NCBI RefSeq assembly: GCF_964340395.1
Contig: NC_135560.1
Coordinates: 11,945,098-12,009,097, forward strand
Length of the DNA stretch: 64,000 nt
From: Glandiceps talaboti
Taxonomy: Eukaryota > Hemichordata > Enteropneusta > Spengelidae
Direction: 5' to 3'
Shown: piece after piece, positions 17,619-37,100 of the stretch
How positions within the stretch are numbered: position 1 is the first letter of the stretch
Layout: every line of letters begins with the position of its first letter
The notes under the pieces: model-generated
Database searches by the model: none
Seen by the model: only the letters and a program-made list of their open reading frames with translations
What the model was told of the DNA's origin: nothing
Program-made: the position numbers and the translations under genes

Positions 17619-20153
17619 GATACTGATTGTGATTGCGATGTCTTCGAAGTTGTTAGAGATTAGTTGAATATTTTCTGGAAACAAAGGAAAACAAAGATTG
17701 TTAATATCATTTTAGGGACAATAAACAAAGACAGAGGTAGGTTGTCAAAAGAATTGCAACATAATGTTGATATTGATATGCCAAATTTTTGTTGTCAAAG
17801 TCGTAAAAATCGAGGTATCGGTCGGAATAATACCATCACCATCCCATACCTAAATTCTCTTTATTTTACAAAATCACGTTCATGTAACAATTTTGAGGAT
17901 AAACTGTAGATTTATTTAAAGTGAACAGAGCTGTATGAATTGTACCATTCCGTAGTTTAATATAAACTTGTTGGAATGGGGATTGTATCGTCCTGGTATT
18001 ATTACATATGGGGACTTAGTTAGGTTAGTAGTCAGAAAATGGATAGAATAAATTTTGTAAAAAACCCACACAATGTGATATAAACTTTCGAAATACTCTT
18101 TATAAACAGTAACACTGTCAACATACGGGACATTGACGACGTATGGCACTATATCAAAATAAATTCGCATTCAAAAGTTATGCATACACACCCAAATTTC
18201 AAAAATTCTACCCCAAAGTGAACAATCTTCGTGCTTATCCGCCTAACTACATGTCGTCAGCTACAACCAGATATTCCTGATTTTGTACAACGGACCAAAC
18301 TACACGACTTTGGTTGGAGATTCCTTCTTACTGCAGTGATAAAAGTAATTGTTCGGCAAATGAAAAAAGAAAGAAATTTTGCACTTTCAAAATACAGATA
18401 AAACGCCTGACACTATATTTAGAATCGATGCTATGATACCCTGCCAATTGGGTCAACTTAGAATACGAGTCGATGCATGTATACCTTTGTAGTCACGTGA
18501 TGTTGATATCTTCTTTAGATCTAGACGTTATATGCATACATATATACGATATTTATCGAAATCGCGAATCGCCTTTGTGTTTAACTTTATGTTAATTTGT
18601 GGCTGATATTTACGCATCAATGTTCTGCTAATAATGGACTACTCTCACACCCTTACATAAAAATGATAACTGCTTATGCCAAACAAATACATTTCGTTTC
18701 GTTGGCAATGATGAACACTGAACTTAAACACGTCAAAATTTGAGAATTCAAGATCATAGACTTTTTTTTTTTGGGGGGGGGGGGGTTAAATCCTCTGTCA
18801 GTTTGATGATTTTGGTAACTATCAGTAAAATAACAAAAATCTTGTAAAATTAATCAAATAACTGTGCGACCGGCTTTAAATATGCCCGATACATGTAAAT
18901 AGTCATAACAGGGATCTTTTTTTCTTCTTCTTTCAATTCATAAACTTTTGGCGGTAGTGCGTTCAGTAGACTGTACTTACACGTGTTAGGTGGACGTGAC
19001 ATGTAAGACAAATATTAAATATATATATACTTACCAAGTCTTCACTAGAGATTTTTACCCACCACTTCACCGATACTGTGCTTGGGATTATTGGGTCGAT
19101 GCGACGGAGAGATTTACTCCTAACCCTAACATCGATTGTTCCATCACAATGTTTACGGGCGGGAGGGGACGAGGAGGGAGCAGGGAAGTAAGACGGCCAA
19201 AGTCTCATTCGCATTACTTTTGCTCGTGCTCGTTTTGAGGGACATACCTCACTAATTCTCAAATCATACCAGCATTTGCAGAACTTATCCACTTAAAATG
19301 CACCTTTAATTTCTTCTCTGGGTCATTCTCTATGCTTTTCCTCCTCAAATATCACCCACCCATCTAGCCCAACGTCCCTGTAGAATAATGAGGGCATCTC
19401 AGCCGGACACCATATTGCTCGCTATGATTCTACATGATCCGAAGAGGAAAGTCCAAATGGTTGATGCCAACCAGCATGTTCATACAAACATCTATAAGAG
19501 TTCTTCTGCACAATAGAAAGTCTAAAATAGATTTTTTGGACAACCATTATGCATGTCACGTGACTGTGGTGTAATATATTACATCTTTCGCACTGACTGA
19601 ACTCGTGGTACTTTATGTGTTAATAAAAGGCAGGAATAGAATATACAGTTTCAAATCGGTTATTTCATAAACTTCCCATGTTTACATCACGTCTTACCCA
19701 AAATACATTTCGCTTGTACAGCCCACAAAATCTATCGAATACAGAATGGAATTCAATACAGGTCTTCATATACTCTCTAATTAGGCTGTGACGGGGCGAC
19801 CCCATATCATACACTGGTCAACACTCTCACTCAACACCTTGAATTTACCAGCTATCAAAAAGAAAACAGGATTTTTTGAATACGTAAATAGCTCTGAAAT
19901 CCACTCGGAGGATGGATTTCTATGCAGCTATACTATACACCTTTATATCCGTAAAGAAGCGGGAAATTGGGCATCTGAATTCGGTGGACTTTAGATTCTG
20001 AATTTAGATTCTGTTAATTCATGTGCATTTGTATACCGTCTATACCTTCCACCATGTGATGTGAGATTCTAAGTTTTTAACACACAGTAACCATGTTGTC
20101 ATGTACACTTTCCCAGTCTAAGTTCTGTCATCCTTTTTGGTGAAAATAAAATG

Positions 20154-20282
<129 letters not shown>

Positions 20283-20820
20283 CAATATCTATATGACGAC
20301 TAGACTAAACAAACTATTTTCTCTGCATCACATACAGCCACTGTTGTTTTAGGTAAAGTATTTGAAATAATTGTGTATTACATGTACATGTACTATGCGA
20401 ATAGTTCATTTACAAAACCCGAATAACAATATCATTTATATTCATAACTTTCACACTGTCATATATTTCATATTTTCAGTCTTTTTTCTACTCCTTGTTT
20501 TCTGGAATATCAATACAGGTTGAAGGCGTCAACCTATAGAAAATTTGTCTACAATTGTCAAATTTATTGTGCGTGAACTTGGCCGCAGCTGTATCTTTCT
20601 ACATATCTGCAACCTTTCTATCCACAGTCTATGCAACAACACGAGAGCTCAAAGCAATGAATGCTTTTCAACTATTTACAAATAAAGCGACCAATAGTAT
20701 TCACACGACGACTGAACTATCCTTATTAACTATCTTAATTACCTTACGTCATCACAACAAATTTGACAGGCTAGGACAGACAGGCTGTAACAGATAAGGT
20801 CTTGAAAGGGTCTTATATAT

Positions 20821-21215
20821 GTACTATGATTGAAGTTCATTTACATAATAACACAATACTTTGCCTCATATATACTATGCTTTAAGTTCATTTACATAGT
20901 AACACAGAATACTATATGTACTATGCGTGAAGTTCATTTACATAATAACACAATACTTTGCCTCATATATACTATGTTTAAAGTTCATTTACATAATAAC
21001 ACAGAATACTATATGTACTATGCGAGAAGTTCATTTACATAATAACACAATACTTTGCCTCATATATACTATGCTTAAAGTTCATTTACATAATAACACA
21101 GAATACTATATGTACTATGCGTGAAGTTCATTTACATAATAACACAACAGACTTTTGTCTTATATGCACTATGCTTGAAGTTTATTTACAGAATAACACA
21201 GAATACTTTATGATT
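20821..21215. repeat. Higher-order minisatellite, 97-bp period
   Basis: Two related subunits alternate, each starting AAGTTCATTTACATA: a 51-bp form continuing ATAACACAATACTTTGCCTC and a 46-bp form continuing ATAACACAGAATACTATATG. Together they make a 97-bp unit repeated about four times (starts at 20833, 20930, 21027 and about 21124), the last diverging. A lone degraded relative is at about 20385-20415. It is open in one frame but has no start context or other coding sign. Confidence 0.9.
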
Positions 21216-21392
21216 TAATTTTCATAATTTTCATACTCTTTTATTTCAGAAGTTTAAAAAAAGGTGCATTTATCTATAAAATCGCTTACTCTGCTCTGTA
21301 TTCTTGGATATCAAAATATTAAGTTGAAGGAGTCAAATCCCAGAGTTTCTGGTTTATAATTGTCAAAATCTCTTGACTAAACAGGAGCTGCA

Positions 21393-21398
21393 TTTATT
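21393..21398 (-). terminator. Candidate polyadenylation signal of esterase copy C
   Basis: AATAAA on the minus strand, 28 bases after the stop codon of copy C. The spacing is like copy B, where AATAAA also follows closely. Confidence 0.5.
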
Positions 21399-21425
21399 GT
21401 AACACTAGGTAGTGATCGAAGGGAA

Positions 21426-26059
<4,634 letters not shown>

Positions 26060-26935
26060 GATAAAACACGTTAGCAGCTAGTCTGAGATTGATGAGACCG
26101 CGGTTTCAACACACTGGAAACCGTAAAGCTTCTGATTGATACTGACAAACTATTTTATCTATATCTCGCATGTAAAGGCGACTTTGACCTATACGCTATG
26201 GGGAAAACAAACTGAAGTATGACCCCGATTGTTTAAACCCAAGCTGGTAGTAAACTATATGAGAGCATGATGTGCAGAAATGAGGCAGACAAAGAAACCG
26301 GGAAGTATGAAAGCAAGGTCACCGCGACTGCACAATACACCGATCGTATCGTATAAGCTGCCCTACATATATTTTGATTTTTACAGTCACGTTCTTAGAA
26401 TATTGATATCGATGTTCATTCCCGTGATAGAACGAACATCTGCCTGACATTACATTAATCAAATCTGTCAAAATAAAAGCGGAATTTGAAGACAACAAAT
26501 ATGAAAATTCATCACTCGACGAGATTTCTCTCAAAAGATGAAGAAGGAAAAATTAAATGTTTTCCGACAAACACTGGCACGAGATATTTCATATTGGTTG
26601 AAATTGTAGCTGAAGATGTGCGATGTACATATTAATCCCGTTGACAAGTTGGTCGAAAGGTGGCGCTCTTTGACCGAGTTGGCCAAATACTGCGAGATCA
26701 AATACAACAGTTCAGTGTAAGATAAAAAAAAAAAAAAAACACACACACACACCTTTGAGCCAATTTAATTCTCATCCTACAAAAACGAGTTTACTTTAAT
26801 GGATCTGTTTTGTACCCCTATATACAAATATTTCTAAAGAAAAAAGAAAAAAAAAGGCCAAATTGAGAAATGGAAGAATTTTTGCTATAATAAATGCATG
26901 GCACTAAAATGTCAACGACTATCTTTCCCCACGCC

Positions 26936-27200
26936 ATACTACTACATACTGGATTTGTATTCATAGCACTACATACTACTACATACTGGATTTGTATTCA
27001 TAGCACTACATACTACTACATACTGGATTTGTATTCATAGCACTACATACTGTATTCATAGCACTACATACTACTACATACTGGCTTTGTATTCATAGCA
27101 CTACATACTGACTTTGTGTTAATAGTACTACATACTACTACATACTGGTTTTGAATTCATAGCACTACATACTGGCTTTGTATTCATAGTACTACATAAT
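26936..27200. repeat. Minisatellite, about 36-bp unit
   Basis: Units of the form TACTACTACATACTGGATTTGTATTCATAGCACTACA with shorter variants, about seven copies, some missing the ACTACTACATACTGGATTTG part. Confidence 0.88.
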
Positions 27201-27723
27201 ATTCCATACTGATTTGGAAGTGATTGTGCTTCCATCCTCGATAGCGATGTTCGGTCATGTGTTGTATTGTATCGGAAGAACATCCGAGGTCTAGCAGCTA
27301 GACTAGGGGAGTTACAATACAGACACATACTGCATGCAATATTTCTAATTTAATAATTCTATATTGCCTAGTTTTGCAAACTTTCCACTATAATTATCAT
27401 TTTAGGAAGGGGGTACAGTGTGGCCACCCAGATCCAACATCTCTTCTTTTCTAAGAAAGCTATTTTCAACCCCAAAGGGACCAATATGGCAGTCATTGAT
27501 GTATACTGCAGACAGGTTGTTGCTATGCCTCCAGGCCACATACTACCACTCTAGGCAGTGCATGTACAGTGCTTGTCAATGGAGAGTACAGTATATGTAT
27601 ATGTTGATTTGGCATACCAATATGGCTTAGCCACACCCCAATGCTGGCATCATGCCAGTTTGTCGGGAAAGCACCATGGATACATTCAACTAAATTTTGA
27701 TACTTTTCAACATTGGTCTGAGT

Positions 27724-27754
<31 letters not shown>

Positions 27755-28913
27755 GGGGCTAGATGATTAGCTTGACAGGTGAACAACATCTTTATTTGTC
27801 CAAACAAATTTGGAAATTTGTTGGATCCTTTCTACTATGAATCTATTTTTGTATAAAATTACACAACTCTTGTCTTTTTGGGGACATGGGCAACATCATA
27901 TTTCTTGCAAGAATCATGGGTCCTACCAAGTTTGACCCCATCTACTAAGATTTATTCAAATTACAGTTAATTACCACAGACACATTCTAGTTTAGTTTGG
28001 AGTATTTTATTGACTTCATTAATTTGTCTAATATTGACTAAAGGTTAACCAACATTCTCATTTAGAAGTTCAACTATTCAGAGATACTTTTGAAATTAAA
28101 TTTGCAGCAGGACCAAAATATCTTGGACAATATGTATGTATGAAACTGAACACAAACAAACAAATGTCTGATGTCAGCTTTGACATTTTGTTCTCCATTG
28201 CATAAAGTCCATAGATGGTTTTTTTTTTCAATTCTAAAGTTGAAGTAACGACACGGATGTAAGAAGTATTTTACTATAAGTGTCCTGGTAATGTTCTTAT
28301 TTTGAAATGATGAAAACCTTATTTGAGAATATTAAAACGAGATGGCTTAAAAAAAATTCACTGAAAATCGCAAGTCATGACAAATTCGAAGGTATGATGC
28401 GACATATCACAGTAATAAAATGTACAGAAGTACATTTTTTCTTGTTGATCAAATTTCATTCCAAAATTCTTACTACTTCCAACAGACTTAGCATAGACGG
28501 TTTTCTGGAATACATAGAAATGTTCTAAGTAAGAGACTGACAATATGACCTGTGTTTGAACTTTGAACTTTGACCCAGATATGTGAAAAATCAATTTGAG
28601 GATATTATAAATAATTATTTACATATGCAAAAATATAATTTACATATGAAAAGCATATTACAATTCCGGTCAACAACTCAAGTTTGGTCATTTGAAGTCT
28701 ATAATGTCATAGACAAAGGAGGTAACAACATCTCGGTTTCCAATGTTGGAAAAATGTTGAGAGCATTGTTAACATACATTTTGAGTAAAATCTGACGAAA
28801 AAATTGTGAAAATAAAATGAATTTGCACTTCTGTAAACATATAGAAAATAAATATGTGCACAAATGATGAAAGTTATCGGATAATATTTAGGATCCTAAC
28901 ACACTGACAGTGT

Positions 28914-28919
28914 TTTATT
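28914..28919 (-). terminator. Candidate polyadenylation signal of TARS
   Basis: AATAAA on the minus strand about 120 bases after the TARS stop codon at 29041. It is the first canonical hexamer I saw downstream. Confidence 0.45.
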
Positions 28920-29040
28920 TTAAGGACTTATGAAGTGCCAAGTGACAAGTAATCTACTAAGAAGTACATTTTTTTCATATCTATTTTCATTTCTGGGTTC
29001 TCCTTCACTTCATAGAGAAGGAGTGTATTATTGAAATGTT

Positions 29041-31106
29041 TTAAAAACTTTCTTCACTCTGTATCGTCTTCTCATTGGTCAAACAACGGAATCGTTGAAT
29101 AACAGTTGGAATGTCCTTCTCTCCATGCACTTTGTTGTCTCTGGTACGTACGTTAACGGTGTTGTTGGTTTTCTCCTTCTCACCCACCACTGCCAAGAAA
29201 CAAAATAAGCAAACAAACGTTGATAGAGTTATCAGGGCACAGTGTTCTTTAGTGACAGATTTTGACTGTTTTTTTTTTCAAAACTGTTCAATGGTTTTTG
29301 AAGATTTTGACAGTCTGAGAGGCATGTAATGACATGATGTGATTCACAATTATCAATTATAAACATAATTTTCCTTACTGCCACTAGAGGGCACTGTTCA
29401 CATGAACTGGTGTAATCTGAAGGCCAGGCAAATAAGATACCGGAAATTTCGTTAGACTTATTTTCACTTATTTTGCTGGACAGCAAAACCACAATAACAA
29501 GTAGTGACTGAAATGCCTTCTTTACAGTAACATGTTTAGCAATAGTTAATTCTGAAATTACTGCAACTAATGTAATGTTGTCTTGTTCTCTCTACACCAA
29601 AATACTATTACTATGACTTGAATGATTCACTAACCTAGAATAAAGTTGTACTGTGCCAGCTGAGCATTTCGTATCTTTTTGTTCATGGTATCACCAGCAT
29701 CGACATCCACATCACAAAGGAAGCCTGCCTCAAACAGTTGGTTCTTCACTTGCTCTGCATAGTCATTGACTGTGGGACCAACTGGTACAACCATGGCTTG
29801 TCGTGGTGAGAGCCAGAATGGCCTACATAAAGATTTCAAACATTTCCACAGTCAAGGTGAGGTAAAAACACACTATAATAGTAACTATACACAATACCAA
29901 TCAAAACACTTGACTTTAGTCTCTTATGCACTCTAGATCTTGTAATACTGGATTTGATGATTTGATGATTTAAATGGTTGACTGGCTTCTAAAATACATG
30001 TTTAATTATATGAATAAATGGGGCCCTTTAAAGCACTGGCAATTGTCATCACCTGAAATAGAATTTCACCAACTTAGGGATGCCATAAAAATAACAATTA
30101 TTCGATTTCTTGGCTGACACCATCACTTCCAATCCACAAGCATTACTATAGCCATGAATATTAAAGTCAACCTTCTTGTTCTATTTTGACCCTCTAGCGT
30201 GAGGTAAAATGCTATTACAGGTACTGAGAATAAGTCAACTTTCTTGTTCTGTTTTGACCCCCTAGCATGAAGTAAAATGCTATTACAGGTACTGAGAATT
30301 AGTCAACCTTCTTGTTCTATTTTGACCCTCTAGCATGAAGTAAAATGTTACTACAGGTACTGAGAATAAGTCAACTTTCTTGTTCTATTTTGACCCTCTA
30401 GCATGAGTTGAAATGCTATTGTAAAATTGTGACTACTTAAAACACAAGATGTACCCAACTACTACATTACATAGTATCTTCAAACAGAATATAAGATCTA
30501 CGTACCACTTGCCGCCATAATTTTCAGTCAAGATGGCCATCATTCTTTCAACAGATCCTAAGATAGCACGATGAATCATAACTGGTCTCTTCTCAGTACC
30601 ATCAGGACTATAAAAACAATCAATGTATATACAACAATGGTTAAAGGCAAATACAGTGTCACTGCTGGCACTGTCGTCAATGCTGTTTTAAAACCCCATA
30701 AAAATACTGCTCTGCTTTTGTGTAATGTCTCTTGTAATCAAGAAAAGTGTTTGTTTTTGGCAGATGTAGTCAATTGATACTTTATTTGCCTATTCTAGTG
30801 TTTTTGTTAAAGGGTGAGCAGGTAAAATCTACCTGAGTTCCTGTCATTTAGCTGGGGTTTCTACCAAAATAATTGTACAATCTACTGTACACTATGCCAT
30901 TGTACCGAATTACCTGACATATTTCAAGTTAAACCTCTGAGGTAGTTGGAAATCCAGTTGGATGGTAGCACACTGGTGGGCACGACGTAGAGCATCTAAA
31001 ATTGTGATGTCAATCTGAAAGTAATGAAATAAAACAACTAAATTACTGAAATACAACTTAATGTCCAAATAGCCATCACCAAAATGACATTGTTTCATAA
31101 TTGTTG

Positions 31107-31138
<32 letters not shown>

Positions 31139-34100
31139 TCATCTACGACTTTCTAAAGTCATAGTATTTATTGAAGTATGTATAATCACATAGAAATCAC
31201 ACCCCATCAACTTATGTTTGGTGTGTCTATTTTAAAGTGGCCATATGGATGAGAATTGGGTATTTATTTTTAATTTATTAAACAACTTTACTATGTTTTT
31301 CTACCTGAAAAATCAATGTGAAACAACATATGCCAAGTCCTTGTTTGTAACTCAATAAATTGCAGAAGATTAATAAATATGTCAAATGTTTGTTATTGTA
31401 CATAAAATTACAAACTTTTTTACACATTTCTTAAATTTTTTGCAGATTTGGTCTATGTTGTTTCACATTGCTTTTTTTTTCAAGTAGAAAAAAATAGTAA
31501 AGTTGTTTTATAAATAAAAAATCCAAAATAAATACCCAATTCTCATCCATATGGCCACTTTAAAACACTGACACAGCCTTATAAACATCAATAACAATTA
31601 TATTGATCACACCGTTTACTGGTTTTTACTGTTTCTACAAATCATCACTTCCAATAAATTGTCACATGGAACATTACTACATCATCATAAATCATTCTCA
31701 CCTTGGGACCATAAAAGGCACCATCACCTGGATTCAGTTTCCATGGTAATCCAAACTTATCCAGACTCTCTTGCAATTGCTAGAATATGATGAACAAAAT
31801 GTCACAAGTCAGTGGTGATATGGCAGATATAAAATGTTAAACATTCTCTTTGTTCTATTCCTGGGAATGAATCTGAAATAAAGGCCTATGATTCAATCCC
31901 TAGTTCTTGCATAAGCACTACCTTATCAGTGAGAATCAGAAAGATTAGACAGGTATCATTCTCTTGCTCTGGATCAACTTTTTTCTATAACTGTCAGACA
32001 ACTGTTTTTCACACCTGAATTTTAATGGTAATCTGAAGGGGGCCTTTCGCAAGTATTGGCTGGTTCATCTTGGCAAACTAGAGATCTTTCTCAGTGTCTT
32101 CATTTTTTTGAAGTTGATTCTTATCTCACATCTAATTCCCATACCTGTGTAGAATTTTACCTCATACTAGAATAATCAAATGTAACAAACCTCAGGCTAG
32201 AGGGCCAACTTAGAACAAGAAGGATGAACTTTATCCTCAAGCATGCCTTAGTAACACTATTCTGTATGTGTAGCACATGCAGTGAAAGTCATGGTGTTAA
32301 CCAAGAAACTGAATAATTACTATTGCTATGAAATGTCAAAAGAGTCAAATTCTTGATCAAGTAACAAGAATTGGAAAGACTTGTTCACATAAAGAGAACT
32401 GAAAAGACTCAAAGAAGACTACTGCCAGGGAGACATTTTGTCCTGTACCACTTACCTTCTCTGCATGGTCCCATACTTCCTTTTCACCCATAAACTTCTC
32501 TGGTCTGGTAGACAGGTTAAGGGCAAAGGTAAAACCAAGTGTATCGTATACACTCTTCAGGAAGTCAAGACAACCATTGATTTCCTCAGTAATCTAACGA
32601 CAGAAAAAAAGTTCAAATGTACATAAGACTAAAGACAGGTATCAGTCACTTACACTATTTTTTGTCTCAGAATATAACAGTAAAGTAACAGTAGCTATGT
32701 AGTCATAGATATCAATGTAGCAGGCATTCTAGTGATATGTATATTTAGGTTTAGTCTAGTTCCTATACGGTACGAGTTACGAATACTACGATCATCTCCA
32801 CTCACTACGTCTAGACTAGTCAAAGTTGAACATTTTGACATTAATCTAGCTAAACCCCATGCTGGGCAAAACAGTAAATGGTTCATGGCAGTAGTAATCC
32901 ATCACAAATTGACAGGCGGTATTAATTGGTTTTACTTACTTCAAACAATTGCTCATATAATATTCAATTAGTACAGCTGCTTTGACTAAAATCATGTGGG
33001 GGATGCAATAACGTCATCACGTTTATATGAATGCTGTCGGGGGGTAGCACAGATTTCTGTGCTAGAGTAATGACTTTGACGAGACGTAGTGAGTGGAGAT
33101 GATCATAGTAATCGTAACTAGTATTTAGCAGCCTAAATAGACGTGCAATTTCATCTAACATTCTATGATTTCAATGGTGTCATATTCCTGTAACATACCT
33201 GTTCAGTCATACAGAAGATATGAGCATCGTCTTGTTGAAACCGACGTACTCTAACCAGACCGGTTAAAGCTCCCGATAGTTCGTTACGATGAAGTACACC
33301 AAAGTCAGCCATGCGATACGGCAGTTCTCTCCATGAACGTGGTCGGTGATCATAAATCAAACTGAAAGAGAAACATCAAAACTTACTTTCCACCCTTTGT
33401 CTAATTTACAACAAATTTTAATGCAAGAAATCTTAGCACTTATTTTCATTTACTAAACCTATCAATTAAAAATTATTCTAGAAGTCAAATTTTATTTCAC
33501 ATAATTCTATTGCTGATGAAGTTTTTTGGCAAGTTCTCGAACAACGAAATATACATCATGTAATCTACAATCCTTTATCAACATCAAACCATTTTGTTTT
33601 CATTCCACAGTTAACACAAATATTAATTTTAACCAATGCAATATTATTTTTTTTCAGAGACCCAGCTCCCTCTCGTTGATATGGACTAGTATTTAAACAA
33701 CTTACCAGTGACCTGGACAGTTCATTGGTTTCAATGCATACTTCTCCTTTTCAACATCAAAGGAAAACATATTTTCCTATACCGAAAAAAAACATAATGT
33801 GATCATGGTAACATCTGGGATACTTGCATGTCAAAGTAAAACTTATACATTGCTGCCTGTTGGCAATATAAATGTTACCACATTACTGTCCATGGACACT
33901 ACAAGTGTTGCCATGGAGTCCAATGACCTAATAACATTATCCTGGTTTCTTATATCAGTACACTTTACAATATGGTGCATTGTAATGTCAGTTTTTATAT
34001 AAAATAACCAGTCATATAGATTATGACATAACTATCTGTTCTAAACATATACCCATATTCAGACAGTACTGTGTACTATACATTAATTTTTTTTTAATTA

Positions 34101-37100
34101 AAATTTTTTCAAAAATTTTGAATTTTTATTTGAAATTGTGAAATTTAAAAAAAAAAATTGATTTTTTTTTTCAGTATCTGATCTCTCCCACTTCTTTAAT
34201 AAATGGTTTACAAAATATCATACTTACAGAGTAATGTTGCCAATGACCTGAAGTTTCCCATAGCCGACTGTTGTATATATTAGGTGAGATTACCTCCTGG
34301 AATCCACGCTTCCTGTATTCACACTGTATCAAGTAAAGCAATATAAACAATTCTTACAACCGTGTATCTCAACAATCAAAATTGATTTTGCAGGAATATT
34401 TTACACACGCATATACAATTCAAACTTGTCCTCTAAATAGAGACATAAGCTTATTTTCTCAAAAACATTCATCTAACTTAACTTGCAGAGGTTTTTAAAA
34501 GGGTGTACAAATGCAATTATAAAATAGTCAAAAGGGGGGCTTCATTGGTTTTATTTGCCAGCTCTGAAGGCTTATATTACTCGTTTGTGTGATTTTTGTC
34601 TTTGGGCCGTAAATCTTTGAAATCTCAGTCAATGCACTGATTACAGTGCACTTTGTGTGAGGTCAGATTTCATTGAGCTTGCATCATCATACATTAAATA
34701 AAGGTCGCGGATTCAATCCCAGGCTCTCATTTTAGAGTACAGCTCAAAGATAAGGTTTCAGATGCTACGAGCTTATCCTCACTTCGGATCGACTCCAACT
34801 GCGCATCTTATCAGTGGCACCATAATGATAGCATCGGATAACTCTTTCATTCTGAACAAAAATCCTTTCTAAAACTCTGCAAGGCAACAGTTTTTTTTAA
34901 CAGATAGATATTAACCCTTACCAAACGGAGTCTTTAAAAACTGAAATACAGTACACTTACCTTTAGATAATTGATAAGTGTGTTGTAGATATGTGCTCCT
35001 TTTGGGTGGAAGAAGCAACTTCCTGGACTGAGTTCATGGAAGAAATACAATTCGTGATCTCTTCCTAACTTCCTATGATCTCTCTTGGCAGCTTCCTCTT
35101 GGAAGTGTTTCCACTCCTTCAGTTGTTTCGTGTCTGGGAATGAGATACCGTAGATTCTTTGTAGGGACTCGGCTTCTGCCTTGCCTTCCCAATAAGTGGC
35201 AGAATTCTGGTGGGAAAAAAATGAAAACGTAGAAATCGTGAAATGTAGAGGAATTGAAGAGTTGAAGATTGTTACAAAGCCAAAGGTACATGTCTACATG
35301 TTAAGTGTGTTTCTTAGGTAAACTCCAACACCAATGGATTCTGAAAGTATTTTCAAAATTAAATGTCAAATTATTCTACATTTCTCCTGCTGTTACCGTC
35401 TTAAAATTATTCCAGGATCCTCTGTTCACATATCAGTTCATCTGTGTACACATGAACATTTGAATTTTCCACATAATATCTTACAGGTTCTATATAACAG
35501 AAAACATTTCCTTCAAAGGTTGGCACAGTCACAGTAGTGCAAATGAGTGAAAAATACTTTGAATGGTTCAGGTTTATGTACTTTCTACATGATCACTTTC
35601 TTTTTTTTCACTTGGCATAAACAGTGTGCACATCCACACAACACAGATGAAGTTCATAATTCGTGCAAAGATGACACAGAAAAAGTGTAAACTTCATTTC
35701 CACTATCATCTAAGTCCCAATTATGTACTAACCTTGACTACGTCCATGGCCTTGACTTTACCAGTATGCCTGATATGAGGTCCACGACAAAGATCAATCA
35801 GGGGTCCACACCTGAATTAAAAAACAACCAGATCATAAAATTAATTATTCACATCATGGCTAAGATACGATTTTAGATACTACAACCCTGTCCCCACTTG
35901 AATCAATTCCAACTGATTAGGCTCACCTGAATTGAATCGAAAAACCCCTCCCTCTTCTGACTAGAATACATTGTAACCTCTTTATAATGGACTCTGTTAT
36001 AGCGAACATTCTGTTCAATCAAGCACCCTGTCATATTCCCTTACATTTGAATAGAATACATATTACACAACATTTGAAAAGAAACAGTTCATCTACAGTA
36101 ATTGTACACTAAAAAAAAAGACTTGAATTTACAAAAAGTTTTGTCCCTAAGTAGGCATTTCAGGACGATAGATTTATATCTAATATCAAGAATTATACAG
36201 ACTGATTGCTTCAATAGATTAACTGACACAATACCCAATGTATCATATGTACTCTGCTCCTAATATAGGGGTTACCATCTAATTTCTATACTAGTGAAGT
36301 ACTTTTCAAAAAACGTGCTAGTGCAATATAACAAAGTTTGATCACAACGCAGTGTTAGCTTTTACAAATTCAAGTCACCATTACCTGTAGACAGTAGTAC
36401 TTGGAGTTGTTATCTTCTCATTAAGAATACGTACTTTGAATTGATTGTACTGAAAGAAAAAAATAGACTGATTAATATCATGACAAATAGTCCACCATCA
36501 GTGTAAAAACTGGTCACAAATGGGTAAAAACTAATATGGGTTTGTATACCATAAATAGCATTAGATAGAATGTATGTATACTCACTTCAAACATTTTCAA
36601 CAGATCTTCTTTCTTCATGACAAGTCTTTCAAAGGGTTGCTTCTCTTTCTGAATTTTCTTGACAACTTGCATGAGTGATGAAAAATCATTACTAGAAACT
36701 TGCCTGTATTATCAGAATTGAGAGAAAAGATAAGTTTTCATTTTAACAGTGTACCAGTAAACCCTTCTGTTATAAACTGTTCCTTACAGGACCAAGATTG
36801 ACCATTTTGTGTTACTCAAGAACGTACTTAAAACATTGGAGAAGAATTTTACAAATTAGATAAGTTTGATCTTGACGTTCTTCTGGAAAGAAGGATATTT
36901 TTTGGGTAAAAATTTTGTAATCGATTTCATTATTACTACACGTACACACATACTGAAATCTGATGCAAAAAAACACATTTTCGAACATACCTATTTCTTT
37001 CCTTATTCACATGTTTTCTCACAAGACCTTGTCTTCTGACATCTATATTTGACATCACAATGCGATGCAAAAGACATTTCAAACCATACTGAGTAAACCC

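Larger units (their letters stand above)
26060..29040. other. Intergenic between esterase C and TARS
   Basis: Contains the copy C promoter region on the left and the TARS 3' UTR on the right. In between are the minisatellite at 26936-27200, a (TG)n(G)n tract near 27725-27758 and AT-rich unique sequence. The ORFs here are short with no family features. Confidence 0.6.

Noticed and set aside
17619-17684. Upstream extension of the sulfotransferase ORF to 17684
   Set aside because: That start is a TTG, not ATG, and it crosses a pyrimidine-rich CAG splice acceptor at about 17672; the first ATG is at 17618.
18963-19292. 109-codon minus-strand ORF in the intergenic region
   Set aside because: No recognisable motif and no supporting context; expected by chance in 3.8 kb.
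20830-21124. ORFs with repeated HLHNNT-like peptide units
   Set aside because: They arise from the 97-bp minisatellite and are phase-shifted between subunits.
20821-21215. CRISPR-like alternation of repeats
   Set aside because: The 'spacers' are themselves repeated and the context is an animal genome; it is a higher-order minisatellite.
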